From assembly GCF_016907015.1 (NCBI RefSeq), contig NZ_JAFBBE010000011.1:44139-108138 (forward strand): a stretch of 64,000 nt of DNA. Reading direction: 5' to 3'. The notes under the pieces were generated by a model. That model had not been told where the DNA came from. It did not search any database and saw nothing but the letters and a program-made list of their open reading frames with translations. A program made the translations under genes and the position numbers. The first letter of the stretch is position 1; every line of letters begins with the position of its first letter. Source of the DNA: Oceanisphaera litoralis. GTDB taxonomy: Bacteria; Pseudomonadota; Gammaproteobacteria; Enterobacterales; Aeromonadaceae. Positions 1 to 9,981 of the stretch are shown here, piece after piece.

Positions 1-1360
1 TGACGGTGCGGCCCTTGATCTTACCCTGCTGCAGGTGCTTCAGCGCCTGTTTGGCCACATCTCTGTGTACCGCCACATAAGACTGCATCTCCGAGATATC
101 AATCTTGCCCACCTGAGCACCGGCAATGCCGGCCTCACCGGTGAGGGCGCCCAGAATATCACCGGCGCGAATCTTGCTTTTGCGACCACCGGCAATATTG
201 AGGGTAACCATCTCCGGCTGCAGCGGCGCCGTGTTGTCGTTCAGCTCGGCCAGGGATCCCTGCACGATGGGCGCCTGCTGATATTGCTCGATCATGTTGA
301 CCCGATAGGCTTCCTGCGGGCTGTACAGGCTCAGCGCCAGACCCTGCTGGCCGGCACGACCGGTGCGGCCGACACGGTGCACGTGCACTTCCGGATCCTG
401 GGTGATGTCGTAGTTGATCACCGCCGCCAGCTCCTTGATATCCAGGCCGCGGGCCGCCACATCGGTGGCCACCAGAATGTTGGCGCTGCCGTTGGCGAAG
501 CGGATCAGCACCTGATCCCGCTCGCGCTGCTCCAGATCACCGTTCAGCGCCAGGGCGGAAAAGCCCAGGGTGGTCAGGTGGTCGGCTACTTCCTGACAGG
601 CACGCTTGGTGTTGCAGAAGACCACCGCCGAGCGCGGTGCATAGTGGGCCAGCAGGGTGGCCAACGCCTGTTTGCGCAAATTGGGTACCACTTCGAACAG
701 CAGCTGGACTATGGTGTCTGCCCGCTGTTCATCGGCTACCGATACCCGCTCCGGCTGCTGTTGCAGGCCTCGGCTCAGTTCGGCGATGCCCTCGGGGTAG
801 GTGGCCGAAAACAGCAGGGTCTGGCGTGTTTTGGGTGCAAAGGCGACCACCCGCTCGATGTCGTCGACAAAGCCCATGTCCAGCATGCGATCCGCTTCGT
901 CCAGTACCAGGGTGTTGAGATCGTCCAGCACCAGGCTGCCCTGTTCCAGGTGCTTGAGTATGCGCCCCGGAGTGCCTACGACTATGTGGGCGCCGAACTC
1001 GAGTGAGGCGGTTTGCGCCGCAGTCGGAGAGCCACCGCAGAGCGCGACCAGCTTGACGTTGGCCATGGCCCGGGCCAGACGACGCAGCTCGCGGGCGACC
1101 TGATCGGCCAGCTCGCGGGTGGGGCAGAGCACCATGGTCTGTACGCCCATATGATTGACGTCGAGCCGGGCCAGCAGTGCCAGGCCGAAGGCGACGGTTT
1201 TACCGCTGCCGGTGCTGGCCTGGGCAATCACGTCTTTGCCTTCCAGCATCAGCGGCAGGCTCTGGGCCTGAATCGGGGTCATCCGGGTGTATTCCAGGCT
1301 GGTCAGGTTGGCGATCAGCGACGGGGCCAGGGGCAGGGTTGAAAATTCGGTGTTGGTCAC
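1..1360 (-). CDS. dbpA: ATP-dependent RNA helicase DbpA (3' end cut by window edge)
   Basis: DEAD-box RNA helicase that in its family remodels 23S rRNA helix 92 during 50S assembly. Reading leftward from 1360, the sequence shows the Q-motif region, Walker A (ASTGSGKT), VLDEAD, FSAT and HRVGRTGR. It then has a DbpA-type C-terminal RNA-binding domain (DILGALTGEAGI, later GKIKGRTV), which separates DbpA from other DEAD-box proteins. About 453 codons are present, so only the last few residues are missing. I chose the GTG at 1360 because the N-terminus there (TNTEFSTLPLAP) aligns with the family and no in-frame ATG lies just upstream; the ribosome binding site is weak. It is monocistronic as far as visible and convergent with nothing. 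Confidence 0.93.
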   Translation of the reverse strand, partial: MTNTEFSTLPLAPSLIANLTSLEYTRMTPIQAQSLPLMLEGKDVIAQASTGSGKTVAFGLALLARLDVNHMGVQTMVLCPTRELADQVARELRRLARAMANVKLVALCGGSPTAAQTASLEFGAHIVVGTPGRILKHLEQGSLVLDDLNTLVLDEADRMLDMGFVDDIERVVAFAPKTRQTLLFSATYPEGIAELSRGLQQQPERVSVADEQRADTIVQLLFEVVPNLRKQALATLLAHYAPRSAVVFCNTKRACQEVADHLTTLGFSALALNGDLEQRERDQVLIRFANGSANILVATDVAARGLDIKELAAVINYDITQDPEVHVHRVGRTGRAGQQGLALSLYSPQEAYRVNMIEQYQQAPIVQGSLAELNDNTAPLQPEMVTLNIAGGRKSKIRAGDILGALTGEAGIAGAQVGKIDISEMQSYVAVHRDVAKQALKHLQQGKIKGRTV

Positions 1361-1475
1361 GGGGAAGCTCTTGATATCAGATAAATAGGGGCGCACCAGG
1401 GTCTGTTGACCTTAAGACGGGGCCGCATCATAGCAGAAAAGCGACGGGGGTGGTGTTTTTTGGCCATTAGTTAAA

Positions 1476-1500
1476 CAAAAAGCCCTCGCATGCGAGGGCT
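1476..1500 (-). terminator. Rho-independent terminator of dapD
   Basis: A perfect 10-bp palindrome (1481-1500, AGCCCTCGCATGCGAGGGCT) is followed on the minus strand by a T-rich run. It lies 28 bp beyond the dapD stop. Confidence 0.85.
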
Positions 1501-1528
1501 TCATAGTCTTCCGATCTTGCTTGGCGGC

Positions 1529-2560
1529 TTAGTTGTGCTTGTGCAGCTCGGCATTCAGCTCGACGGCAGACTGGTTGGTTTTCACCTCGATGCGGCCGGT
1601 CTGGGAGTTGCGACGGAACAGCAGGTCGGATTTGCCTGCCAAATCGGCGGCTTTAACCGTTCGCACTTCCTGGTTCTTGTCATCCAGCACGGTCACCTTG
1701 GCACCGGCGGTGATGTAGAGGCCGGATTCGATGGTGCAGCGGTCGCCCAGCGGGATGCCCAGACCGGCGTTGGCGCCCAGCAGGCTGCCTTCGCCCACGG
1801 AGATGACGATGTTACCGCCACCGGACAGGGTCCCCATGGTGGAGCAGCCGCCACCCAGATCGGAACCGTTGCCGACCACCACACCGGCAGAGATGCGGCC
1901 TTCCACCATGCTGACGCCCAGAGTACCGGCATTGAAGTTGATGAAGCCTTCGTGCATGACGGTGGTACCTTCGCCCACGTGCGCACCCAGACGGATGCGG
2001 GACGCATCACCGATACGTACGCCGGCCGGTACCACGTAGTCGGTCATTTTCGGGAACTTGTCGACCGAGTTGACACTGATGGTACGACCCTGCGCCCGCG
2101 CCGCCAGCTGGCGTTGGGCCAGTTCGTCGACGGCGATGGCGCCTTCGGAAGTCCAGGCCACGTTGGGCAGCAGGCCGAACATACCGGACAAGTCCAGACC
2201 GTGCGGCTTGACCAGACGGTGGGACAGCAGCGCCAGCTTCAGGTAAACCTCGGCGGTGCTGGCGGGGGCGGCGTCGGTGTCCAGAATGGTCATCACCAGT
2301 GGCTGTTGGGTGCCTGCCAGAACCTTGACGATCTCGGCCTGCTCTTGAGCGTCTACAGACAGAAACGCCGCTTCCAGTTCGTTCAGCTGTGCGGCGCCGA
2401 TTTCGATGGCGGCGTTGCCGCCCTGGTAACCGATCTTCGCAGCCACTGCGTTAACCAGTGCCTCATCGGCGTTCAGCAGCGGCAGGTTGTAGTAAACCTC
2501 CAGCCATTCACCCTTGGCGGACTTGGTGCCCACACCCAGACCGAAAGCAAAGTTTGCCAT
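1529..2560 (-). CDS. dapD: 2,3,4,5-tetrahydropyridine-2,6-dicarboxylate N-succinyltransferase
   Basis: DapD transfers succinyl from succinyl-CoA to tetrahydrodipicolinate in the diaminopimelate/lysine pathway, in the cytoplasm. The 343-residue protein is the long form found in Pseudomonas-like bacteria, not the ~274-residue enterobacterial form. Its N-terminus (MANFAFGLGVGTKSAKG) and the glycine-rich hexapeptide repeats in the second half (for example RIRLGAHVGEGTTVMHEGF, SDLGGGCSTMGTLSGGG) indicate the left-handed beta-helix acyltransferase fold. The ATG at 2560 follows a GGAGT ribosome binding site. glnD ends 217 bp upstream in the same orientation, as dapD and glnD often neighbour each other; the 217-bp gap (2561-2777) holds no gene and probably carries the dapD promoter. 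Confidence 0.97.
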   Translation of the reverse strand: MANFAFGLGVGTKSAKGEWLEVYYNLPLLNADEALVNAVAAKIGYQGGNAAIEIGAAQLNELEAAFLSVDAQEQAEIVKVLAGTQQPLVMTILDTDAAPASTAEVYLKLALLSHRLVKPHGLDLSGMFGLLPNVAWTSEGAIAVDELAQRQLAARAQGRTISVNSVDKFPKMTDYVVPAGVRIGDASRIRLGAHVGEGTTVMHEGFINFNAGTLGVSMVEGRISAGVVVGNGSDLGGGCSTMGTLSGGGNIVISVGEGSLLGANAGLGIPLGDRCTIESGLYITAGAKVTVLDDKNQEVRTVKAADLAGKSDLLFRRNSQTGRIEVKTNQSAVELNAELHKHN

Positions 2561-2777
2561 TTTGGTAACTCCGTTAATTTGGTTTGAATTCCTAATCGGC
2601 CGGCGCGCACATAGCGGCCAGCCGGATGTTAATCAGTTGCAGGCCGAGCCTTGCTGTGTTGAACAGATCAGTGGCGAATGGTGTCGCGCCGCTCAAAAGC
2701 GGCTTCGAGAATGGCTTGCGGTGCAAACATCTAAAACGACTTCCCTGTTTCTTGATTCATTTCTGGTGCATCTTTTA

Positions 2778-5408
2778 TCATATTTTGCCGCCCTGGTTGA
2801 GCTCCTCGACCACTTTTTCTCGCAATAAGGCTTGTTCTTGCTCATTAAGCGGTCGATCTTCGCCGTTGGTCAGGCTGAAAAAGTCTTCTACCCGCTCGCC
2901 GATGGTGGTGATTTTGGCGGCGTGCAGGTTCAGCCCCAGTCGACTGAATACGGAGCCGATACGGGCCAGCAGGCCGGGGGTGTCGAGTGCCACCAGCTCC
3001 ATCAGGGTGCGTTTGGTCAGCCGCTGGGGCTGCAGAAAGTTCACCTGGGTGGTGACGGTAAATTCCCGATGTCGTCGTGACGGCGGACGAATGCGCACCC
3101 GGGGCGGCGTTGGTATCAGCAGTACCTCGCTCAGGTTGTAGCACAGGTCGGCCAGCCGATCGCCACTCACCGGCTGGCCGTCGGGCTCGAGCACGATGAA
3201 GGTATCCAGGGCATAGCCGTCTTTCGAGGTCATGATCTGGGCATCGTGGATGTTGAGGTTTTTCTGATCCAGCGCCGCCGCCACCCGGCCGAACAGGTTG
3301 GGGGAGTCGGGATGGTAGATAAACAGCTCGCTGCCGCCCCGGCCCGGTTGCTGGCTGATTTGTACCAGAGGCCGCGGGCTGTCGGCATGGGCCAGAATAT
3401 GGCGGCTGTGCCAGGCGATTTGCTCCGGGGTATGACGCAGAAAGTAATCGGCGGTAAAGCGGGCCCACAGGGGCTTGATCTGCTCGACCGGGGTATCCAG
3501 CTGTGCCAGGATCTGCCGGGCCTGGCGCTGGTTTTCGCGGATACGCAGGCGCAAGTCCGGCGGGTTTTCCAGGCCCCGGCGCAGCGCCTTCTGGGTGGCG
3601 AAGTAGAGCTCGCGCAGCAGGGTGCCTTTCCAGTCGTTCCACAGGTGATCATTGGTGGCACAGATATCGGCCACCGTCAGACTATAGAGAAAGTCCAGGC
3701 GCAACTCATCTCTGACCAGCCCGGCGAACTCGCCGATCACCTCCGGATCGTAGATGTCACGGCGTTGGGCGGTGACCGACATCAGCAGATGATGTCGCAC
3801 CAGCCAGGACACCAGGCGGGCGTCGGATTTGTCGAGATCGTGCTGCAGGCAGAACGCCAGGGCGTCTTCTGCCCCCAGTTCGGAGTGATCGCCACCCCGG
3901 CCCTTGGCGATATCGTGAAACAGGGCGGCGAGGTTAAGCAGTTCGGGCTTGCGCAGACGGCCGCAGATTTCAAAACACAGCGGATGACTGCGTTTGGCGG
4001 CAGGTTTGCGAAACCGATAGATGTTTTTAAGCAGCCGGTGCGTGTGCTCGTCGACCGGATAGGCATGAAACATGTCGAACTGCATCTGGCCGACAATTTT
4101 GCTCCACTGGGGAAAATAGGCGGCGAGCATGCCGTAGCGGTGCATCAGGGTCAGCGCCAGACCACCGGCTCGTGGATGGCGCATCAGCATCATGAACAGC
4201 CGTCGGCAGTCGGCCCGCTCGCACAGAAAACCGGTCAGGCGGCGGCGCGCATCCCGCAACTGGCGCAGTGTGGTGGAATAAATGCCGGTGATCTCGGGAT
4301 GAGCGGCAATCTGATAGAAGAGCCGCAAGATGGCGGCGGGCTCTTCTCTGAACAGCGCGGGATTGATGACGTCGATCAGGCGCCCACGCAGGCGAAACTC
4401 GGGGGTGAGCATCTTCACGTCCATGGCGATGTGGCCGAGAATGGCTTCGTCGAACAACTGCAGCAGCATTTCGTTAAGCTCGGCCACCCGCCGCACCGTC
4501 TGATAGAAGCGCTTCATCATCTGCTCTATCGGCTCGTTGCCCTCGCCGGCAAAGCCCAGTGCCGTGGCCACCGCCCGCTGACGGTCGAACAGCAAACGGT
4601 TATCGGGGCGATGAATGGCCATGTGCAGGGCAAAACGCAGCTTCCACAAAAAATTCTGGCAGTCGAGCAGCTCATGGTACTCGGCCCGGGTCAGAAAGCC
4701 GTGGCTGACCATTTCGCTCAGGGTGGCGGCGCCGAAGTGGCGACGGGCGACCCAGCTGATGGTCTGGATATCGCGCAGGCCGCCGGGGCTGCTCTTGATG
4801 TCCGGCTCCAGCTTGTAGCTGGTGTCCTGAAACTGGCGGTGGCGATCTTCCTGCTCCTCCCGCTTGGCCTCGAAAAAGGCCTGGCTGGGCCAGAATTTAT
4901 CGGGCTGGGTAGCCTGGGTGAGGGCGGCAAAGGTGTCGTAGCAGCCGGTGATCAGCCGGGCTTCGATCAGGTTGGTGGCAATGGTGATGTCTTTTTTGCC
5001 TTGCCGGATGCATTCCGCCACCGAGCGCACGCTGTGGCCGACTTCCAGACGCAGATCCCACAGCAGGGTGATAAAGCTGCCGATACGGTCGTTCAGGGTC
5101 GGCTCCGGGGTGCCATTGCACAATATCAGCAGGTCGATATCCGAATAGGGGTGCAGTTCGCCCCGGCCGTAACCGCCCACCGCCACCAGCGCCAGTTGCG
5201 GATCCTTGTCCAGGCCATGGCGCTGCCACAGCCCGGTCAGCAGCTGATCCATATGCTGGGAGCGGGTGACCACCAGTTCCATGATGTCGTCGCCGGCGTT
5301 GAAGCGTTGTTCCAGCCAGTCTTGCAGGCGAGCCAGTATTTCTTTGCACTTGGGCAGGGTCAGTTCTGTGGGGGCGAGCAGGGCCGGAGCGAGCAGGCTG
5401 GCGTCCAT
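2778..5408 (-). CDS. glnD: Bifunctional PII uridylyltransferase / uridylyl-removing enzyme
   Basis: GlnD senses glutamine and adds or removes UMP on PII proteins (GlnB/GlnK), setting glutamine synthetase activity and NtrBC signalling. The 876-residue protein has the full family layout. The nucleotidyltransferase site GGYGRGELHPYSDID is at residues 78-92. An HD hydrolase domain with FHDIAKGRGGDHS lies near residue 497. Two C-terminal ACT domains (about 700-790 and 800-876) bind glutamine. All key catalytic residues are visible, so both activities should be present. No map gene lies upstream, unlike the Escherichia coli arrangement; the next gene, cspD, is in the same orientation but separated by a terminator. 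Confidence 0.97.
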   Translation of the reverse strand: MDASLLAPALLAPTELTLPKCKEILARLQDWLEQRFNAGDDIMELVVTRSQHMDQLLTGLWQRHGLDKDPQLALVAVGGYGRGELHPYSDIDLLILCNGTPEPTLNDRIGSFITLLWDLRLEVGHSVRSVAECIRQGKKDITIATNLIEARLITGCYDTFAALTQATQPDKFWPSQAFFEAKREEQEDRHRQFQDTSYKLEPDIKSSPGGLRDIQTISWVARRHFGAATLSEMVSHGFLTRAEYHELLDCQNFLWKLRFALHMAIHRPDNRLLFDRQRAVATALGFAGEGNEPIEQMMKRFYQTVRRVAELNEMLLQLFDEAILGHIAMDVKMLTPEFRLRGRLIDVINPALFREEPAAILRLFYQIAAHPEITGIYSTTLRQLRDARRRLTGFLCERADCRRLFMMLMRHPRAGGLALTLMHRYGMLAAYFPQWSKIVGQMQFDMFHAYPVDEHTHRLLKNIYRFRKPAAKRSHPLCFEICGRLRKPELLNLAALFHDIAKGRGGDHSELGAEDALAFCLQHDLDKSDARLVSWLVRHHLLMSVTAQRRDIYDPEVIGEFAGLVRDELRLDFLYSLTVADICATNDHLWNDWKGTLLRELYFATQKALRRGLENPPDLRLRIRENQRQARQILAQLDTPVEQIKPLWARFTADYFLRHTPEQIAWHSRHILAHADSPRPLVQISQQPGRGGSELFIYHPDSPNLFGRVAAALDQKNLNIHDAQIMTSKDGYALDTFIVLEPDGQPVSGDRLADLCYNLSEVLLIPTPPRVRIRPPSRRHREFTVTTQVNFLQPQRLTKRTLMELVALDTPGLLARIGSVFSRLGLNLHAAKITTIGERVEDFFSLTNGEDRPLNEQEQALLREKVVEELNQGGKI

Positions 5409-5536
5409 GAGGTGGCGATATCCTTGCAGTCGGAAGTAACGACTACGTTAGCAAAGTCGGCTCCGGCGGGAAAGGAGATCCCTTCGTTTGCCGCGGTGCG
5501 GCCCCGTCGGTTGCTGCCGGTATTGCAGACACAATA

Positions 5537-5560
5537 AAGGCGCCGAAGCGCCTTGATGTA
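5537..5560 (-). terminator. Probable cspD terminator
   Basis: A 7-bp stem with a four-base loop (AAGGCGC CGAA GCGCCTT, 5537-5554), followed on the minus strand by TTTATTGTG. It lies 27 bp beyond the cspD stop and upstream of glnD. Confidence 0.6.
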
Positions 5561-5580
5561 TGGATATCGTGTATCCGTGC

Positions 5581-5796
5581 TTAATTATTATCTGCCGCAG
5601 GTACTATACTTATTGCATGGTTACCTTTGGGTCCTTCTTGTATCTTATATTGTACTAACTGGCCCGCTTTCAGGGTTCTGTATCCGTCCATCTGGATGGT
5701 GGAAAAATGTGCGAACACATCATCGCCGCCTTCCTGTGGGCAGATAAAGCCAAATCCCTTAGCATTATTAAACCACTTAACCGTACCGGTCGTCAT
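5581..5796 (-). CDS. cspD: Cold-shock-domain protein CspD
   Basis: A 71-residue single cold-shock domain. RNP-1 (KGFGFI, residues 13-18) and RNP-2 (VFAHF, 27-31) are intact, giving single-stranded nucleic acid binding. The position directly divergent from clpS-clpA is the conserved gammaproteobacterial cspD locus, and the C-terminal extension past the fold (about residues 63-71) fits CspD better than CspA. CspD in E. coli is a stationary-phase inhibitor of replication rather than a cold-induced chaperone; that role is known from the family, not shown here. Confidence 0.9.
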   Translation of the reverse strand: MTTGTVKWFNNAKGFGFICPQEGGDDVFAHFSTIQMDGYRTLKAGQLVQYKIQEGPKGNHAISIVPAADNN

Positions 5797-6177
5797 ACAT
5801 CTGCATCCTTTTGCTCAAACATCCAAAACAACATTGAGTAACTGGCACAGTTGCCAATATTTACGACAGGTTAACCCCGCCGGATGCGGCGACCCGAATG
5901 ATAAGCGCCATACGACACTTGATTCAATGGTCACCAATCAACCACTCTAGCCAAACAGGGGGGTGAGTCAAGCGTTTGTTTGTTATCGTATTCCGCCACA
6001 GGCAAGACGGTTGACAGTGCCAGCGTAAGCGGTAGTGTGGAGGAAAGACTAGCTGACGCGTTCCTGATATCCTGATAAAAAGAGTCAGTCCCTGGCTTGA
6101 TAGCGACGCCCGGCAGCGGCACCCAATCCGGTGCGACTGCTGTAGCGAGATCCGGAACCGTGATTTAGAGTAACTAT
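5797..6177. other. Intergenic region with divergent cspD and clpS promoters
   Basis: 381 bp between divergently transcribed cspD and clpS. No credible ORF or RNA gene was seen. It must carry both promoters, but I could not single out convincing -35/-10 pairs. Confidence 0.6.
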
Positions 6178-6495
6178 ATGGGCAGGAGAACACAGCAGGC
6201 AGAGGGTGATCAGTTAAAAGAGGTGGAAGAAACTGCGCTGCAGCCCCCTCCTATGTACAAGGTCATCCTGAACAATGACGATTACACCCCCATGGATTTT
6301 GTGGTGGAAGTACTGCAAAAATTCTTTGTTATGGACCTGGATAAGGCCACGCAGGTGATGATGGCGGTTCATTATCAGGGGAAAGGAGTCTGTGGCCTGT
6401 TTACCGCAGAGATTGCAGAAACCAAGGTAGCGCAAGTGAACAAGTTTGCCCGTATGCATGAACATCCGCTGTTGTGCACCATGGAGCAGGAATGA
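6178..6495 (+). CDS. clpS: ATP-dependent Clp protease adaptor ClpS
   Basis: ClpS recognises proteins with N-terminal Leu, Phe, Tyr or Trp and hands them to ClpAP. The 105-residue protein has the flexible N-terminal tail followed by the conserved core ([20 protein letters not shown] at about 27-46). That core contains the NDDYTPM signature, whose Asn and Asp bind the substrate alpha-amino group. The [17 protein letters not shown] segment is also typical. It is followed 49 bp later by clpA in the same orientation, the usual two-gene operon. The Bpt and Aat transferases encoded 3-4 kb away generate ClpS substrates, so most of the N-end-rule pathway is in this window. Confidence 0.97.
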   Translation: MGRRTQQAEGDQLKEVEETALQPPPMYKVILNNDDYTPMDFVVEVLQKFFVMDLDKATQVMMAVHYQGKGVCGLFTAEIAETKVAQVNKFARMHEHPLLCTMEQE

Positions 6496-6544
6496 GTCAG
6501 TACCCGCCGCAACGGGACACCGCAGTTTTTTAGGGGAGGTGCCT

Positions 6545-8800
6545 ATGTTGAACAAAGACCTTGAGAGCACATTGAACGACGCTTTCAACGAAGCGCGCCG
6601 TGCTCGCCACGAGTTTATGACGGTGGAGCACCTGTTACTCGCGCTGTTGGACAACCCGTCTGCCAAAGAGGCCCTGATGGCCTGTGGGGCAGATCTCGAA
6701 CAGCTACGCCGTGAAACCCACCTGTTTATCGAGCAGACCACACCGCTGATACCGGCGGGGGACGATGAGGTAGAAACCCAACCCACCCTCGGCTTTCAGC
6801 GTGTGCTGCAGCGGGCGGTCTTTCATGTTCAATCTTCCGGCAACGCCGAGGTCACCGGTGCCAATGTACTGGTCGCCATCTTCAGCGAGCAGGAGTCTCA
6901 GGCCGCCTACCTGCTGAAAAAGATTCACATCAGCCGGCTGGATGTGGTCAATTTCCTGTCCCATGGCGTGCGTAAAGACGGCCGGCAGGAAGAGGCCCCC
7001 CCCGCCCAGATGGAAGAAAACACCGACGAGGCGGCCAGCAGCCAGACCGAAGGCTTTATCATCAACCTCAATCAGTGGGTGAAGGAAGGCCGTATCGATC
7101 CGCTGATCGGCCGGGAGCATGAAGTCAACCGTGCCATCCAGGTACTGTGCCGCCGGCGCAAGAACAACCCGCTGCTGGTGGGGGAGGCCGGGGTAGGTAA
7201 AACGGCCATCGCCGAAGGTCTGGCCTATCGCATCGTGCATGGGGATGTGCCGGACATTATCGCCGACAGCACCATCTACTCGCTGGACATGGGCTCGCTG
7301 CTGGCGGGTACCAAGTATCGCGGTGATTTCGAGAAGCGCTTCAAGGCATTGCTCAAACAGTTCGAGAAGCAGAAAGGCGCCATCCTGTTTATCGATGAAA
7401 TCCACACCATCATCGGTGCCGGCGCCGCCTCGGGTGGCCAGCTTGATGCGGCCAACCTGCTGAAACCCATGTTGTCGAGCGGTCAGATCCGCTGTGTGGG
7501 TTCCACCACCTATCAGGAGTACAGCCAGATTTTCGAAAAAGACCGGGCCCTGGCGCGGCGCTTCCAGAAAATCGACATCCTGGAACCCTCGGTGGAAGAC
7601 ACCACCAAGATACTGCTGGGGCTGAAGAGCCGCTACGAGTCACATCATGATGTGCGCTACACCAGCAAGGCCATTCGGGCGGCGGCCGAACTGTCTGCCA
7701 AGTACATCAACGACCGCCATCTGCCCGACAAGGCGATCGACGTCATCGACGAGGCGGGCGCGAAAATCCGCATGATGCCGCCCTCCAAGCGCAAGAAGAC
7801 CATAGGAGTGGGCGACATCGAGGCCATCGTGGCCAAGATTGCCCGTATTCCCGAGAAATCGGTGTCCAGCTCCGACAAGGAAGCGCTGAAGAATCTGGAA
7901 CCCAAGCTCAAGATGGTGGTCTTTGGCCAGGACAAGGCGATAGAGGTATTGACCGACTCCATCCGGCTCAGTCGTTCCGGCCTGGGCAACGAGAAGCGGC
8001 CCATCGGCTCCTTCCTGTTTGCCGGCCCGACCGGGGTGGGCAAGACCGAGGTGACCCAGCAGCTGGCGCGGGTGCTCGGTATCGAGCTGGTTCGCTTCGA
8101 CATGTCCGAATACATGGAGTCCCATACGGTGTCGCGTCTCATCGGGGCCCCGCCGGGCTATGTGGGCTTCGATCAGGGTGGTTTGCTCACCGATGCGGTG
8201 ATCAAGCATCCCCATGCGGTGGTGCTGCTCGATGAAATCGAGAAGGCGCACCAGGACGTGTTCAACCTGTTGCTGCAGGTAATGGACAACGGTACCCTGA
8301 CCGACAACAACGGCCGCAAGGCGGACTTCCGCAACGTGATACTGGTGATGACCACCAACGCCGGGGTGCAGGAGACGATACGCAAGTCCATCGGTTTCCA
8401 GCAGCAGGATCACAGCCATGATGCCATGACCGAAATCAACCGGACCTTCGCACCCGAGTTCCGTAACCGGCTCGATCATATCATCTGGTTCAACCACCTG
8501 AATATGGAAGTGATTCACCGGGTGGTGGACAAGTTTATCGTCGAGCTGCAGGCGCAGCTGGATGCCAAGGGCGTATCGATGGAGGTCAGCGAGTCCGCTC
8601 GTCACTGGCTGGCAGAAAAAGGCTACGACAAGTCGATGGGCGCACGTCCCATGGGGCGGGTGATTCAGGAAAAGCTGAAAAAGCCGCTGGCCAACGAGTT
8701 GCTGTTCGGCGAACTGGTCGGTGGCGGCTCGGTCAAAGTCACGCTAGAGGACGACAAACTGCATTTTGACTATCAGTCGGAAGCCTCTCTGGCCCATTGA
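6545..8800 (+). CDS. clpA: ATP-dependent Clp protease ATP-binding subunit ClpA
   Basis: AAA+ unfoldase that feeds ClpS-delivered and other substrates into ClpP. The 751-residue protein begins with the Clp N domain ([20 protein letters not shown]). It has two AAA+ modules, with Walker A GEAGVGKT at 213-220 and GPTGVGKT at 494-501 and matching Walker B and arginine-finger regions. The start at 6545 was chosen over upstream ATGs because a strong GGGGAGGTG ribosome binding site precedes it and the N-terminus matches the family. No ClpP gene is in the window, as is normal for this locus. A strong terminator follows. Confidence 0.97.
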   Translation: MLNKDLESTLNDAFNEARRARHEFMTVEHLLLALLDNPSAKEALMACGADLEQLRRETHLFIEQTTPLIPAGDDEVETQPTLGFQRVLQRAVFHVQSSGNAEVTGANVLVAIFSEQESQAAYLLKKIHISRLDVVNFLSHGVRKDGRQEEAPPAQMEENTDEAASSQTEGFIINLNQWVKEGRIDPLIGREHEVNRAIQVLCRRRKNNPLLVGEAGVGKTAIAEGLAYRIVHGDVPDIIADSTIYSLDMGSLLAGTKYRGDFEKRFKALLKQFEKQKGAILFIDEIHTIIGAGAASGGQLDAANLLKPMLSSGQIRCVGSTTYQEYSQIFEKDRALARRFQKIDILEPSVEDTTKILLGLKSRYESHHDVRYTSKAIRAAAELSAKYINDRHLPDKAIDVIDEAGAKIRMMPPSKRKKTIGVGDIEAIVAKIARIPEKSVSSSDKEALKNLEPKLKMVVFGQDKAIEVLTDSIRLSRSGLGNEKRPIGSFLFAGPTGVGKTEVTQQLARVLGIELVRFDMSEYMESHTVSRLIGAPPGYVGFDQGGLLTDAVIKHPHAVVLLDEIEKAHQDVFNLLLQVMDNGTLTDNNGRKADFRNVILVMTTNAGVQETIRKSIGFQQQDHSHDAMTEINRTFAPEFRNRLDHIIWFNHLNMEVIHRVVDKFIVELQAQLDAKGVSMEVSESARHWLAEKGYDKSMGARPMGRVIQEKLKKPLANELLFGELVGGGSVKVTLEDDKLHFDYQSEASLAH

Positions 8801-8838
8801 GTTCAGGCCCGGGGCATAGCACCATAATGAGTACTACA

Positions 8839-8872
8839 ATGCCCGGCACCATGATGGTGCCGGGCATTTTTT
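8839..8872 (+). terminator. clpA Rho-independent terminator
   Basis: A long hairpin (AATGCCCGGCACC ATGAT GGTGCCGGGCATT) followed by six T residues, 39 bp after the clpA stop. Confidence 0.95.
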
Positions 8873-8981
8873 ATCCAAGAGGTGCATGCCTGGAGAAACC
8901 GGGGGCGAAAAAAATCACCCAAAGACACAGCGATGGGGAACAGACGCCACCATGTAACATTCGGAGTGACTGGCGAACGGA

Positions 8982-9212
<231 letters not shown>

Positions 9213-9276
9213 TTAACGCAGGCAATAAAAACGGCATCGATCATGCCGGATTTCGCCTCGAGTGTAAAGTTTCCGC

Positions 9277-9981
9277 TCAGTCTTTCATCGCCTGCCAGTG
9301 TCCGGCCACGAGTCGCTGATGAGGGCGGAAGTGTCGTTTGTAGTTCATTTTCTTACAGCCATCGACCTGGTACCCCAGATAAACCCAGCTCTTGTTCAAT
9401 CTGGCAGCCAGTTGCAACTGGCTCAGAATGGCGAAAGATCCCAGAGATCTGTGCTCCATGTCGGGGTCGTAAAAAGTATACATGGCACTGAGCGCCTGGC
9501 CGAGCAGGTCGGTAACCGCCACCGCCACCAGCTGTTGATCCAGCCAGACTTCCATGAATACCGGCGGTAGCCAGTCACAGAGCAGAAAGCCGTCATACTG
9601 CTGGCGACTGGCGGGATACATGGCCCCATCCTGGTGCCGTTCGTTGATATAACGCCGATACAGCCGAAAATACTCCGGCTTTTCCTGCTCACTCAGGCTG
9701 ATGCTCAGATCCCGGTTCTGGCGGATGATACGTTTCTGGCTGCGGCTGGGCGCGAAGTGGACGACGTCGATGCGCAGCGACTCGCAGGCACGACACAGCT
9801 GGCAATGCGGGCGATAAATATCCGATCCGCTACGGCGAAAGCCCGCACTGAGCAATTGTTCGTACCCTTCCAGGCACAACAATTCCCTGTCGAGCAGGAC
9901 CAGCAGCTGTTCCTGCCGCTCGGGCAGGTAACTGCAGGGGTGTTTGGGCGTCAGCCCCACCTTGAGATTTACTTCCCTCAT
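9277..9981 (-). CDS. bpt: Aspartate/glutamate leucyltransferase (bacterial N-end rule)
   Basis: Bpt transfers leucine from Leu-tRNA to proteins with N-terminal Asp or Glu, turning them into ClpS/ClpAP substrates. The 234-residue protein has the family's N-terminal cysteine-rich part (CQLCRACESLRID, about 62-74), the DGAMYPASRQQYDGFL segment and the C-terminal YLGYQVDGCKKMNYKRHFRPH block. Its start codon overlaps the aat stop codon (ATGA at 9978-9981), so the two transferases are translationally coupled. It is transcribed with aat toward infA. Confidence 0.95.
   Translation of the reverse strand: MREVNLKVGLTPKHPCSYLPERQEQLLVLLDRELLCLEGYEQLLSAGFRRSGSDIYRPHCQLCRACESLRIDVVHFAPSRSQKRIIRQNRDLSISLSEQEKPEYFRLYRRYINERHQDGAMYPASRQQYDGFLLCDWLPPVFMEVWLDQQLVAVAVTDLLGQALSAMYTFYDPDMEHRSLGSFAILSQLQLAARLNKSWVYLGYQVDGCKKMNYKRHFRPHQRLVAGHWQAMKD

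Noticed and set aside
1..1490. Long plus-strand reading frames over dbpA and many other genes
   Set aside because: They are shadows of GC-rich genes on the other strand, with low-complexity Gln/Gly/His- or Arg/Pro-rich translations and no family motifs.
8873..8981. A tRNA-Ser gene between clpA and infA, as in E. coli
   Set aside because: No cloverleaf or CCA-adjacent acceptor pairing can be drawn in this gap.
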